From Malus domestica (taxonomy: Eukaryota; Streptophyta; Magnoliopsida; Rosales; Rosaceae): a stretch of 64,000 nucleotides of DNA. A program made the position numbers and the translations under genes. Positions within the stretch are counted from its first letter, which is position 1; every line of letters begins with the position of its first letter. The stretch is taken from the NCBI RefSeq assembly GCF_042453785.1, contig NC_091664.1, positions 11,505,001-11,569,000 on the forward strand, read 5' to 3'. Below the pieces are notes generated by a model. The model did not search any database, was not told the origin of the DNA, and saw nothing but the letters and a program-made list of their open reading frames with translations. Positions 1-11,965 of this stretch are shown in pieces.

Positions 1-1527
1 TTAGATAAATTTTGATCATATTTAATTGGAACTAAAGTAATTGTTTTCACTGATCATGCAGCTCTGAAGTACTTGCTCACCAAAAAGGAGGCCAAGCCAC
101 GGCTAATTCGATGGATATTGCTACTTCAAGAGTTCGACATAGAGATTCGGGACAAGAAGGGAAGTGAAAATGTGGTGGCTGACCACCTAAGCCGAATGGT
201 GCATAATGAGGAGCCTTTGCCGATTTTGGAGACATTCCCCGATGAACAATTGCTGTCCATTAAGGTTAGTGCACCTTGGTATGCCGATATTGTTAATTAT
301 TTGGTGTCAAAACGTATTCCAAGTGAGTTCACTAGGCACCAACGTGATAAACTTAGGCATGATGCACGGTTTTATGTGTGGGATGATCCGTACTTATGGA
401 AATTTTGCCCCGATCAGATTATACGTCGTTGTGTGCACGATTCTGAATGTTATTCAATTTTGAGTTTTTGTCATACATATGCATGTGGAGGGCACTTTGG
501 CACACAACGCACTGCCCTTAAGGTGTTACAATGTGGATTCTATTGGCCTAGTATTTTTAAAGATGCTAAAACTTTTTGCTTAACATGTGATAAATGCCAA
601 CGAATGGGTGGTATTAGTGCTAGGGACCAAATGCCGCAGGTTTCTATCCTAAATGTTGAAATTTTTGATGTTTGGGGTATTGATTTTATGGGTCCTTTTC
701 CTTCGTCGTATGGTTTCATGTATATTTTGCTTGCGGTTGATTATGTGTCGAATTGGGTGGAAGCCAAGGCCACCCGGACTAATGATTCTAAGGTGGTTGC
801 AGATTTTATTAGAACTAACATTTTTTCAAGGTTCAGAATGCCACGAGTGATCATTAGTGACGGAGGGTCACACTTTTGCAATCGGACCATTGAAGCGTTA
901 TTGAGGAAATACAGTGTCACCCATAAGGTTTCTACACCTTACCATCCTCAAACTAATGGGCAAGCCGAGGTTTCCAACCGTGAGATCAAGCAAATCCTAG
1001 AGAAGACCGTTGGGCCAACGAGGAAGGATTGGAGTCTACGACTTGATGACGCACTTTGGGCGTATCGTACGGCGTACAAAACCCCCATTAGGATGTCCCC
1101 TTTCCGACTTGTCTATGGCAAGGCGTGCCATCTTCCTGTTGAATTGGAGCACAAAGCACTTTGGGCCATCAAGAAGTTTAACATGAACCTCGAGGAAGCA
1201 GGAAGTCAAAGGAGATTACAATTGAATGAGCTTGATGAGATACGGCATGAGGCGTACGATAATGCAAGCATTTACAAGCAAAAGACCAAAGCTTTCCATG
1301 ACAACATGATCCGTGGGAAATCATTCTCAATTGGGCAGAAAGTGCTATTGTTCAATTCCCGTTTACGTTTGTTTCCCGGTAAGTTACGTTCTAAGTGGAT
1401 TGGACCGTTTGTTATTACTAACATATCTTCTTATGGTGCCATCCAGATTCAAAGTCTCAAAACAGGTCATGAATTCCAAGTGAACGGACACCGTTTGAAG
1501 CCATATTATGAGAACTTTGTTGAATAA
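1..1527 (+). CDS. gypsy pol 3' part: RNase H end and integrase
   Basis: The frame runs into the window from the left. RNase H is seen from the [11 protein letters not shown] motif to VVADHLSR. The integrase zinc finger (HTYACGGH then CLTCDKC) follows near residues 133-177 of the open stretch that begins at 73. The catalytic core shows [17 protein letters not shown] and the acidic residue in [10 protein letters not shown], giving a complete D,D,E set. The C-terminal part ends [14 protein letters not shown] with a TAA stop at 1525-1527. An in-frame TGA at 13-15, where an arginine codon is expected, interrupts the RNase H domain, so this copy cannot make full-length Pol by itself. The rest of the frame is clean over 484 codons, so the element is fairly young. 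It acts in reverse transcription and integration of its own cDNA. Confidence 0.9.
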
Positions 1528-3555
1528 AAACCGTGGAGGATATTTCTTTGGGTGCCGTGGGCACAAATGGAGAGTGAATGGGCTTTTCGTCCGGCTGCAA
1601 GACGTAAAAGAAAGCGCTACTTGGGAGGCAACCCATGCAATTCAACAAAGGAAGACCAAGGAATCACTCCAATTCCAGATTTGCATTCCTAAACTCTTCA
1701 CTTTGTTGTTTATTTCGAATCTGCCTATTTAGTTGTTTTAGTTGCTGTTTGTGTGTTTCTTTTTGTTTACTGTGATTTTATGCTTGAAACATTGAGGACA
1801 ATGTTTGATTTAAGTGTGGGGGGGTAACTAAGTATTTTAGATGCAAATTTGTGGGATTTTATCACCCTTAACTTGGAGACTTGTTCCTTGCTGTTTTTAA
1901 GTAATTTTGAGCAGTTTTGGTGTGTTTTAGTATGTTTTGAAGTAAAAATCCGAAAATCACATAAAAATTTGAAAAATTTGTTTTAAAAACCCAAAAAGAG
2001 TTGTTTTTGTGTGTTTGTTTGTGTCTTAGAGTACCTTCCAACACAATGATGAGGATTCGGTTTGTAATTACATGGCTGTTAAAGAAGAGTGATTAACATG
2101 GATGAAAGTTTGATTTACTCTTTCTTTATGCTTGGTTGTGGTTATAACTTATGAATTCACATGCAATCATAAAAGAAAAAATCAGTTTTTGTAACATGCT
2201 TGAAGGAAGGAACTCAAACTAACGCTACAACCTTGTGAGACTTGAGCCTAAACGTTTATTTGGAGAGTTAAAATCTGTGCATTCTTTGTTTTCTAAGTCG
2301 TTGCATGATCTCATTATTCTTTGCTTGGTTACTACTTAGAAGGCGTTTCATCATTTAGTTCCAAATGCTAGAATTCATGCCCATTTCATTCAAAGCATGT
2401 CATTGAATTGCATAACACATATTCAAGATGAAGTTGTGTAGTGACCACCACCGTAGCCAAAAAGCCGTGTGCCCTACTCCATTATATGTTTAGGTTTAAC
2501 CCCGTTGAGCCTTGTTTAGCCTTTTCTTTGTTAACCCACATTACCCTCACCTAGCCTAGAGTAGGACTATCCAGACCCTTGTTCTTGAAGCATAGTAAAG
2601 CATGATTCAAATTGAATTCCTTTTGATTTATGTTGGCAGAAAATAAGTGTGAGGGAAGTTTTTTTCATGAGGAATTGTGTGCCATAGGCACGGCAAAGAA
2701 AAGAAAAGAAAAAAAAATTTCGTGGAAAAAGAAAAATTGAAGAAAAAAAAAAAAATATGAGAAGTATGAAAAAAGAGTGGAAAAGTTGAGACAAAAACTT
2801 CCAAAGTATTGTTTGTTGAAGTAAGGGTCCAAAACAATGAATTTGACCCTAAGGAGTTGTTTAAGTCTTTCCCTTGTGTGTTAAAGTTAATTTCTGCAAT
2901 CTAAGTGAATTCTAAGTCTCAATTTCATTGCTTTGCTTACTATCGCTTGAAGAACGTTTGTTTTCCTTATCCTTTCCTTGTTAACCAATACCCCGAGCCC
3001 CATTACAACCCTTAACTTCTATCTTGAGTGTTATGTGTTTCAATTTGTGGAGTTTGAATTTGGTATGAGCATATGGTGTCACTGGTTCTCGCATCTAAGT
3101 AGTAGCATTCCATTCATGAGATCATATCTAAGCATGCTTCTTAACTCTAGAAATTGCGTTCTTTGTGATACATATATGTGAGCATTCGTTTTCATATCTA
3201 CATCAATCTTCTCACATATGACTAGTGTAAGGTGTGGAGTTAGAAAATCTGAGTGAAAATAGAGTGTATATCTTGTAAGGAATTGAGGGAATTCTCTAAG
3301 GCATGTTACTACATTCAAAGCATTGTTTTAATTGATTACTTGTGAACTAGTGAGTGGTGGCTTTAATTAAGTATGTGCTTGTGTAAAGATGACTCAAATC
3401 TGTGGGGATAACAATCTTTAACATGTCATGTGCATTGGAAATCCCTGAGGCAACGTTGGAAGGTTTAGGTTTGTTTTGGTTAGTTGGTTTCGTTTTGTTT
3501 CCTTTCTTTTGTTTGTTTTGCTCGAGGACTAGCAAAAGCTAAGTGTGGGGGAATT
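1528..3555 (+). other. 3' internal non-coding region of the gypsy element, with two polypurine tracts
   Basis: There is no credible gene here; the short open frames have no recognisable domain. A purine-rich AAGTGTGGGGG run occurs twice: near 1812-1825, shortly after the integrase stop, and at 3540-3555, directly before the 3' LTR. The second is the plus-strand primer site. The first is a possible internal polypurine tract, reported in Athila-type elements near the env-like region (family knowledge). An A/T-rich stretch with long A runs lies at 2695-2760. Confidence 0.7.
3540..3555 (+). promoter_or_regulatory. polypurine tract of gypsy element
   Basis: AAGTGTGGGGGAATT immediately precedes the LTR start TGATAGGAGC. 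This is the expected primer for plus-strand DNA synthesis. Confidence 0.8.
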
Positions 3556-5526
3556 TGATAGGAGCATATTTATGCGCCTTAGTTAGCTAGTTCTTATGCA
3601 TCTTTGTTATGTTTTCTTCGTTAAAGTAGTCTTTTAAGCTACTTTCATGTGTTTTCAGGTTTAAAGGACATATTACATGAAATGATGCAAGTTGGAGCTT
3701 TTGGAGCAAAATGTGAGCTTGGATTGAAAAGGACATGCTTGGAACACAAGGTTGGGATGGAATTGAAGAGTTGAAGATTTGAGGTTTCCTACTTGAAGTA
3801 GGAAAGCTGAGCCTAAAAGTTTCCATTTTGGGTTGATCTTTCCTAAATCGGAATTGGCAACCAAAGTTTCTAAAGTTGGAAGTTTCTATTCTTGGAGGTT
3901 TCCATTTTTGTGAGTTTCTATTCTCGGCTTTGGGCTTTTGGATGACCCATCCTTACTTCTTGGACCTATGCCGCGCCTTAACCCTAACCCTAGTCCACTT
4001 AATCAGCCGCACCTAGGCCTTGTTCACATGCAAAAATCTGATTATTTACCCTAAGCCCAATGCCGCACCTTTCCATCCTAGAAGACCTATTTTACAAACC
4101 TTAACCCTAGCCCATTGTTTCAATCTGATTTCATTAGGGTTTTAAGTGCATATATATTTATTTTCTACACCTAGCCGCATCACTCTCCCTCTCCAAAATC
4201 AGAAATCGCCTAAACCCTATTCCCACACCTTGCCGCAGCCTTCATCCATTCCAGCCACCATCCATACACCTTGCCGCAACCACCCCTCTACTCCAGCCAC
4301 CATTCTCCATCTCCATTCCTAACCCAAAACCACATCCAAAAATCCCTTTAACCATCTCTGCCGCAGCAAGGAGAAGAAGAAGAGGAGCTTGACGTGCAGA
4401 AATTCAAAGTGGAATTCTTGGGCGTTTTAGGTGTAATCTTTCTTATGTCTTCGATGTTTCAATTCAATAAACTTTATGTTGTGAGTATGAGGAACTAAAC
4501 CCCCTTAGTTGGGGGGTAATTCGAAACCATGTACATGCTTGCAATATGATTTGATTATATTCAGTTGTTATTTCATAAGTTGTGGATTCAATTCGTTCAT
4601 CTATTTGATTGATAACTTATTTGTGTATGTTGATTGAGAGTGCACGCTTAGTTTTCATGCATGAATATGATGCTAGATTATGAGGGAGTTTCACCTAATA
4701 GTTACAATCTTATAATCACAAGTAGTGAAGATCGCTTGAAAACGATCGCGTTGAATGAATTCTTAGCATAAATTTCATGCAATTCATAGTAACGAATGCT
4801 TCGTCAATGCTTATGTTTTTCATAGAACGTAATGATTCTTGCTTGTTTCTCTATTATGGAATTCATGTAGGGAACTTGTAGGGAATGTTTTGGGTTGTCG
4901 TATGCAATCATCCAACTTGATAACTTATGGAAAAACTGAGGGTTAATTAGTGCAATTCACGGTTAATCTGGGGCGTTGAGTATTTATAATTTATTGGAAG
5001 AACAACTGAAAATCGTTTCGTTTGCAAGTGTGACATGTGTGGAGAAGAACCTCCTAACTAGCCTTTTAACCATCTATTTCACCAAAATCGTTTTTGCAAT
5101 CTGTTTTAGTTAAAGTTTCTGTTTTTGTGTTAAATTTTCGTCCAAAACAAACCCCCCTTATTTTAGAGTCTTAGATTAGTTAGAAAGTGTTTTGATTTGT
5201 GTTTCTAAGTGTTTTGATTCAAGTTTTCATCCAATTTCGTCCAAATTAGTGTAGGTGCTCAAAACTGCCCAGAAAGTGGTTTTTAGGCAGTTTTGAGTCT
5301 TCTAGTTGCTGTTTTGAGTTCTAGGGTTGTTTAAGTGTTTTAAACTTTAGTTTTGCATTCTTTGAGTCTAGTTTAGTGTTTTAAACTTTGTTTTTGAGTT
5401 TTTAAGTCAGTTTCCAAGTGTTTAGCAATCCCTCCTAATCCCCGGTCTAGAACGATCCCTACTTACATCTTTACTACAATTTGACAAAAAGAGGGTTTAA
5501 TTTGTGTGCTTATCTATTTCGCATCA
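3556..5526 (+). repeat. 3' LTR of the Athila-like element (copy A)
   Basis: It begins TGATAGGAGCATATTTATGC and ends ...TTCGCATCA, so it has TG...CA ends. The same start, end and central blocks recur in copies B and C: 'GGTGTAATCTTTC', the stretch around 'AACCCCCTTAGTTGGGG', and 'CCTCCTAATCCCCGG' near the 3' end. Unlike B and C, it lacks the CCACTACATCCACTCATT minisatellite in the first quarter and instead has unique C-rich sequence at about 4180-4380, so it belongs to a different subfamily. Confidence 0.88.
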
Positions 5527-6813
5527 GTGGCAAACTTGCAATTAACCCAAGTTTGCTACCACTCACCCTTGGCAGGTTATGACTTTGTTTTTGGGTTAAT
5601 TTCCATTTAGTTTTAGTTGTCACACAATCTAAACTCAATGGGCCTTGTGGACCAAAAACCCTTTTGGGCCCTAAAACCCAAAACCAACTTCAAAGCCTAA
5701 TACGAACCTTTCATAAGATTAATTAACTAATTAATTAATCTTGACCATTCTCAATAAAACTATTTAATTGCTTATCCATCTCATATATATTTCTTCATTT
5801 TCATCCTTACTCGGTGTACGATCCATTAAGTTCCAATTAGCGAGGCAGTGGACGATTGTTACTCTTAACGATCGATTGTGAATTGAAACTACATTTCAAT
5901 TCTCCCTTTGATGTAGATTAGTGTTTACTAATCTTCAGGGCTTCCACAAACTATGAGTGACACCTAGCAGTATGTAATGGCTACCCAAGCTAAGTAAAAG
6001 TGGTTGGAGAACCTATCCAATTACAATTACAATGCAATACAGTCATTCTCTAATATAATACTCTTAATCACATTGTTTGAGTGATAGTTTGTTTCATGTC
6101 TACTATTCAATGTGATACTTCTCTATATGATTCAATTGAATATCATTTGGAACAAACTTCCTAAGTCATATTCTTATGCTTTGGCCAAAGACTCCTGAAT
6201 CATATCTCAAGAGTATTCTCCCTCCACCATGGAAGGTTAGAGATCCCTTGTTGTGCATTCATATGCCTACATGACTAGATAGTTTGATGGAATGCCTTTG
6301 ACATGATCAAAGATCAAGGACCTAACCATTAGACATCTATGATGCCTCAGGTCAAATGACTACTTTGCATATTGCAACTTACGAGTTCTTACATTACATG
6401 TATGTTCGAACTCCTTATTGATCGTTGTTCAGTGTACTCAATTACCTTTTGAACACATATGTGTTTGTCTCAGTGTCCAACACTAAATGACTTGAGACTA
6501 GTCATACTCACGCTTGAGTTAACATAACACATACTAACCTTAGTGGATTGTCAATGCCCAATAGGCAATCCTATGGCTAGGAACGTTTTAGGAATGAACA
6601 TAAGAGAAAGGTCTTGTTAATCTAACTTACTTAGATCACCTCTCTCTTAGATTAAATACATTCTTTGGATTCGCTTATTGCTTAAACACATAATACAATA
6701 AATATTGATTAACAATAAGATTTGCCCTTCATTAAGCATATAATAGTTTAACACAATAAGTATTCCAAAAGCTATTACATCAAATGAGTGGCTTTGTGGG
6801 CATACTTCCAACA
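5527..6813 (-). repeat. probable 3' LTR of copia element 1
   Basis: Read on the minus strand, the right boundary is TGTTGGAAGTATGCCCACAA starting at 6813, preceded by a purine-rich GTGCAAGTGGGAGAT tract that fits a polypurine tract. The adjacent copia RNase H ends just upstream in element direction, as expected for a 3' LTR. The left boundary is uncertain, because LTR A ends at 5526 and no matching copy is seen to define it. An imperfect hairpin (GCAAACTTG / CAAGTTTGC) lies at 5529-5558. No coding potential is seen. Confidence 0.6.
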
Positions 6814-6834
6814 ATCTCCCACTTGCACTTGCAC

Positions 6835-7312
6835 TCAAAGCCACTTTCCTATGTATCTAATACCCATCTTTTCCATATGGCGGTCAAGTTGGATTTGAGA
6901 CATTGGCTTAATCAGTGGATCTGCTACGTTATCGGCTGAGGCAACCTTAAGGATGTTGACTTTCCCCTTGGTAGCATATCTTCTAATGATATTAAAGCGT
7001 CTGTCAAAATGCTTGTTCTTTTTATGAGCCCTGGGTTCCTTGGCTTGAGCTATCGCCCCACTATTATCACAGTACAAAGTTACTGATGATATAATGGTTG
7101 GAACAACTCCAAGTTCAGTAATGAACTTCTTCATCCAGAACGCTTCTTTGCCAGCTTCTGCTGCAGCGACATATTCAGCCTCTGTCATGGAATCAGCAAT
7201 TACATCTTATTTCTTGCTTTTCCAGTTGATAGCCCTACCATTCAGAGTGAACACATATCCGGAGTTGGAACTTCTATCATCGACGTCAGATTGGACATCT
7301 GCGCCTGTATAG
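6835..7312 (-). pseudogene. copia element 1, RNase H domain (3' end of pol)
   Basis: The minus-strand protein starts TEAEYVAAAEAGKEAFW, then LYCDNSGAIAQAKEP and KHFDRRFNIIR, and ends at a stop near 6835. This is the usual C-terminus of Ty1/copia Pol, including the AEY and CDN RNase H motifs. Upstream in element direction, the frame up to 7312 reads into DVQSDVDDRSSNSGYVF-like sequence and is then cut by solo LTR B; the same protein resumes at 9086. At least one in-frame stop lies before the AEY motif (7207-7212). Confidence 0.85.
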
Positions 7313-9090
7313 TGATAGGAGCATATTTATGCGACTTAGTTAGCTTGTTTCTTGGCATTTATGTTGTTAGTTCGTAGTTATTTTAGTATTTTAAGCTATT
7401 TTCGTGTGTTTGTAGGTCCAAAGGGTTAATGTGGCAAAGAAGTGCATTTTGGACCATTTTTGGGCATGGAATGGATAGCATATGCTTGGAGCAAAAGGAA
7501 TGGACGAAATTTGAAGTTTGTGCATCATCCTCTCCCTATAAATAACCATTTTAGCACACTCATTTCACCCAACACATTCACCTACCACTACATACACTCA
7601 TTTCACCCAACACATTCACCTACCACTACATCCACTCATTTCACCCAACACATCCACTCATTTCACCCAACACATCCATTCACCTACCACTACATCCACT
7701 CATTACAACCACCCAACACATTCACCTACCACTACATCCACTCATTACCACCACCCACTACATCCTCTCCCTAGCCTATAAATACATTCATCCACCCTTC
7801 ATCATGGGAGACATCAATCCAAAACACACACACACATCATCTACACAATTCTCTACTCTTTGCCGCATTCAATACAACCTTCATCCAAACACATTCATTC
7901 ATCTTCACATCCATTCCTCCATACAAACAAACCTTCAAACAGTTACCAACACCTTATGCCCTAGCAAAGGAAGGGAAGGAAAGTGCTTGGACGTGCTTGC
8001 TGTCCAACTTGGATCGTTGGAGCGTTTAGGTGTTTTCTTTCTTTTGTTTCCAATGTTTAAATTCATTTTCTTTTGTTTTGTTGTGAATATGAGTGGCTAA
8101 ACCCCTCTTGGCTAGGGGTGATTTCAAAGCCATGATTATGTGTGTAATATGATTTGATAAATTCCAATTATGAACTCTTGAATCATAAATGCAATTGGCT
8201 TAACTATTTGATTGATAACTTATTTTTATTTGTTAATTAAGGGTCGACACTTAATTGGCATGCATAAATCCGTTGCTAGAATATAAGGAAGTTTCTCATA
8301 ATCGTTACAAACTTATATTCACATGTAGTGAATGTCGCTTATAAACGATCGCGTTAAGTTTAATTCTAGCATGAGTAACATGATGTCATAGTTGCAAGTG
8401 CTTTGTCAATGCTTATGATTTTCATTAAACGTAATGATCTTTGATTGTATCTCTATTATGATGTCATGTAGGGAACTCTAGAAGAATGTTTTGGGTTATC
8501 GAATGATGTCATCCAATCCAATAAAACAAGGAAAATCTGAGAGTTAACTAGTGATGTCATGGTTAATTTGGAGAATTGTCGTTCATAATTCAATGAAGTA
8601 GTAACTGGAAATCGAGTTATTTGCATACATGTCATGTGTGGAGAAAAAGCCTCTAGCTATCTCATCCATCATCTTATTTCTCACATTTGTTTTACAATCT
8701 ATCTAATTTTTCATACTTGTTTGTTTGTTTCAACTTCATCCAAATCAAAACCCCCTTTTAGTTTTTTGTTTCAAAGTGTTTCAAATCTGTTTTAGTTGTG
8801 TTCTTAAGTGTTTTGATTCAAGTAAAAGTCAATTTTCGTCCAAAGTCATTCCTAGTGTCTAGTTTAAGTTTATTTGGTTATTTTAAGCTGTTTTGAGTAT
8901 TTTAAGTTTGGTTTGAGTCTTGTGAGTCTTGTTAAGTGTTTTTAAATTTAGTTTTATGTTTTTGAATTAGTTTAGAGGTTATTAGCAAGCCCTCCTAATC
9001 CCCGGTCCAGAACGATCCCTACTTATACTGTACTACAATTGTCAAAAAATGGTTAAATTTGTGTGTTAAGATAATTTTCGCATCATATAG
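7308..9090 (+). mobile_element. solo LTR B of the Athila-like family with TATAG target duplication
   Basis: The LTR spans 7313-9085 (1773 bp), TGATAGGAGC...TTCGCATCA. It is flanked on both sides by TATAG (7308-7312 and 9086-9090), the 5-bp duplication expected for gypsy integration. It has no internal domain, so it is a solo LTR left by recombination between two LTRs. It splits a copia RNase H gene whose reading frame lines up across the insertion. The short open frames inside it are read from a minisatellite and are not genes. Confidence 0.95.
7555..7760 (+). repeat. minisatellite in LTR B
   Basis: Imperfect repeats of CCACTACATCCACTCATT with ACCCAACACATTCACCTA spacers. The same block is longer in LTR C (12220-12600) and absent from LTR A. 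Confidence 0.8.
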
Positions 9091-11420
9091 GCTTCCACTC
9101 GCAACTTTGTCGCTCCTCCATAAACGAGGAACATGTCCTTAATTCTTCTTAAGTACTTAAAGACCATCTTGACAGTTGCCCAGTGTTCTGATCCTGGGTT
9201 AGATTGATATTGACTAGTAATGCTCATAGTATATGTGATATCAGGCCTTGTGCATATCATGGCATACATGAGACTTCTTATGGCAGAAGCATAAGGAATA
9301 GCACTCATCTACCGTATTTCATCAGGAGTCTTAGGTCCCATGGATTTCGAAAGATGAATTCCATATCTCACAGGAAGAAAACCTTTCTAAGACTATTCCA
9401 TCTGGGTACATAGATTGGGATAATCCAATTAATTTTCTAAATCTATCACACTAGAGCTTTATCTCAAGTACGACATAAGATGCATCTCCCAAATCTTTCA
9501 TGTGGAAGGTTTTGGACAACCACACTTTTACAAAAGAAAGTACTACAGTGTCATTCCTGAATAGTAATATGTAATCTACATATAACTGCATCCCCAACAA
9601 CCTTTTGATAAACATAATTGTCATCTTCATTTTAAGTAAAACCAAACGATTTGATTTCAGTGTCAAAGAGAATGTTCCAGCTCCTGGAGGCTTGCTTAAG
9701 TCCATAAATGGACCTTTGAAGCTTACATACCTTAGTCTTTTCAGACTTGAACATGAAACCTTAGGGTTAAGTCATATAGAGCTCTTCCTCTGGGTAGCCA
9801 TTCAGAAAGGCAGTCTTCACGTCCTTTTGCCATATTTCATAATCATGGTATGCAGCTATAGCAAGCAAAATCTGAATAAACTTAATCATGGCTACATGAG
9901 ATAATGTTTCTTCATAGTCAATCCCTTCTCGTTGCCTGTAACCCTTGGCTACTAATCTAGCCTTATTAGTTTCCACGTTCCCATCAGCGCCTATCTTCCT
10001 CTTGAAGACCCATTTATTTCAAACAAGTACTATACATTCTGGAAGATCTACAAGAGTTCAGACCTAATTTTGATACATGGAATCCATCTTGGATTTCATG
10101 GCCTCTTGCCATCTCTTTGAATCAATGTCGTACATTACTTCAGTGTAATCTCTAAGGTCCTCCTTTGTTTCATTGTCACCAAGAAGGTGCAATTCCCCAA
10201 AGTCATTATCCAAGCCATACCTCTTAGGTGGTTTACTGACCCGTTCAGATCTATGTGGAGCTAGGGGTTCAGGAACAGGGTTGTCAACTTGTCGATTGCT
10301 TGTTTATGGTTCATCATTAATCTCATTAATTTCCATCGTTTTACTTATAGTTCCTTTGAGAACAAATTCGTCCTCTAGAAACTTAGCAGTTCTAGCGACA
10401 AAGACTTTCTGGTCATCAGGATGGTAGAACTCATATCCCATCGTTTCTCTAGGATATCCCATAAAATAGCACCTAACTGATCTCGCTTCAAGCTTCTTGA
10501 CATATGCTTCACAACCCCAAATCTTAATATGATTAAGACTTGGCTTTCTGCCATGCCATATCTCATAAATCATCTGTGAAATGACTTAGAAGGTACTCTA
10601 TTAAGCAAGCAAGTTGCTGTATATAGAGCGTATCCCCAGAATGTTACTGGTAAATCAACAGAACTCATCATAGAACGAACCATGTTCATCAAGGTTCGAT
10701 TTCTCCTTTCAGAAACTCCATTAAGTTGTGGAGTTCCCAGTGGAGTCCACTGTAGTTTGTGAATTGAACCTAAACCATAAAATAGGAGGATTCGAGCGAA
10801 TCTTGTCATAAGAAGGCTTAATAATAAGCTTTCCCATGCAGCAGGTTTGACATGCGATTCCTTGAATCGAACCTAAACTTTGGGTTAGTGGATGCCCGTG
10901 TGATGATTTGAGGATACGGCGCATGGCTATCCGTCCAGCATGTCCCAAACAATCATCCCAAAGTTTAATTTCGTGCGTGGTCCCAGAGGTAGGGCCGGCC
11001 ACATAGTGGCTTTTAATAGGGCATATGGTCGTAGTATACAAACCACTCCAGATACACTCTACCCTAGAATACATTTTTGGTCATATTCGTAGAAAGTTAT
11101 GCATAAAAATTCAACTCCATTTTCTACATAGGTTTCAACGTGGTAATTATTATCTCTAATGTCCTTGAAACTCAACAACGTTCTTCTAGAACACGAAGAA
11201 TAAAATGCCTCATCAATGGTCAAAATTGTACCATTGGACAACATTATACGTGTCTTACTGTATCCTTCGATCAGATTGAATGGCATGAGAAGGTTGTCAG
11301 AGGTGCATTCTTAGGTATGAAGTTAGTGAAATAGATGTGTTCACGCAAAATGGTGTGCGTGGTTGCACTATCTGCCAAACAACTAACTTCCCCACTAGTT
11401 ATACCTAGAATAAAAATAAT
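9086..11420 (-). pseudogene. copia element 1 pol remnant: protease, integrase, reverse transcriptase
   Basis: Reading high to low on the minus strand, I see a protease segment CLADSATTHTIL (about 11385-11350), a GAG-pre-integrase segment (LWDDCLGHAGRIAMRRI, then CQTCCMGK, near 10990-10830), the integrase tail (GTPQLNGVSERRNRTL, near 10740-10680), LNHIKIWGCEAYVKKLE with GYPRETMGYEFYHP (10570-10430), then reverse transcriptase (ARLVAKGYRQREGIDYEETL at 9960-9900, KDVKTAFLNG, and the active-site region near 9570-9590), and finally SAIPYASAIRSLMYAM (9308-9240). The integrase core between KIRSNPPIL and QWTPLGTPQLNG, with its first two catalytic aspartates, is deleted. The YVDD box reads YVDY. Several stops and frameshifts confirm a dead copy. 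Confidence 0.9.
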
Positions 11421-11965
11421 TTGAATCAATCACATGCATAAAAGTTCATAAACTTAAATTCATTCAATTAATTTTGTTGAGAAAAATTTATGAACTTCAG
11501 GTTCATAGTACCTACAAACAAACACATATATATACAGAAATATGTAATAAGAAAATATGCAAATAGAACTTTAGGTCTAGAATTATAATTGAATTAATTA
11601 TTTGGACAAACGCATATATATACAGAAATATGTAATAAGAAAATATGCAATTAGAACTTTAGGTCTAGAATTATAATTGAATTGATTATTTGGACTTCGA
11701 GCCAAATTTAAGTGTGGGTGAAAAAATATAAAACCCATTAGGCCTAAAATAATTAGTTAATTAAACTCATGGCCTAAAAATAAGGGGTCAAAGCCCATGG
11801 GTGGGCTGAGCAAATTTCTGTCGTGAGGTCCAGGCATAAGAATTGGGCTAAAATGGGCTCGGGTAGGCTACAGGCCCAAGGAAAAGAGGGAAATGAGATG
11901 GGCTCGATAAGTAGGCCCAATTATCTAGGCTAGATCCAAATGAGGGCCCGTGAAAGGGCACGGAT
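11421..11965 (-). other. copia 1 5' portion or flank, no gene seen; contains an 88-bp tandem duplication
   Basis: No open frame is convincing. Two nearly identical 88-bp units lie head to tail at 11518-11605 and 11606-11693 (sharing CATATATATACAGAAATATG and GGTCTAGAATTATAATTGAA). The rest is rich in TGGGCC/GGCCCA words. It lies where gag would be, but I cannot recognise a gag protein. Confidence 0.5.

Larger units (their letters stand above)
1..5526 (+). mobile_element. Athila-like Ty3/gypsy retrotransposon, 3' half
   Basis: The window opens inside the pol gene of a gypsy element. In order come the RNase H tail, integrase, about 2 kb of non-coding 3' region, a polypurine tract and a 1971-bp 3' LTR. 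The 5' LTR, gag and most of pol lie outside the window. The long stretch between integrase and the 3' LTR, together with a ~2-kb LTR, is typical of the Athila lineage, where a degenerate env-like region often sits there; the lineage call is inference. Two further solo LTRs of the same family occur at 7313 and 11966. The 5-bp duplication cannot be tested because the other end is missing. Confidence 0.85.
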
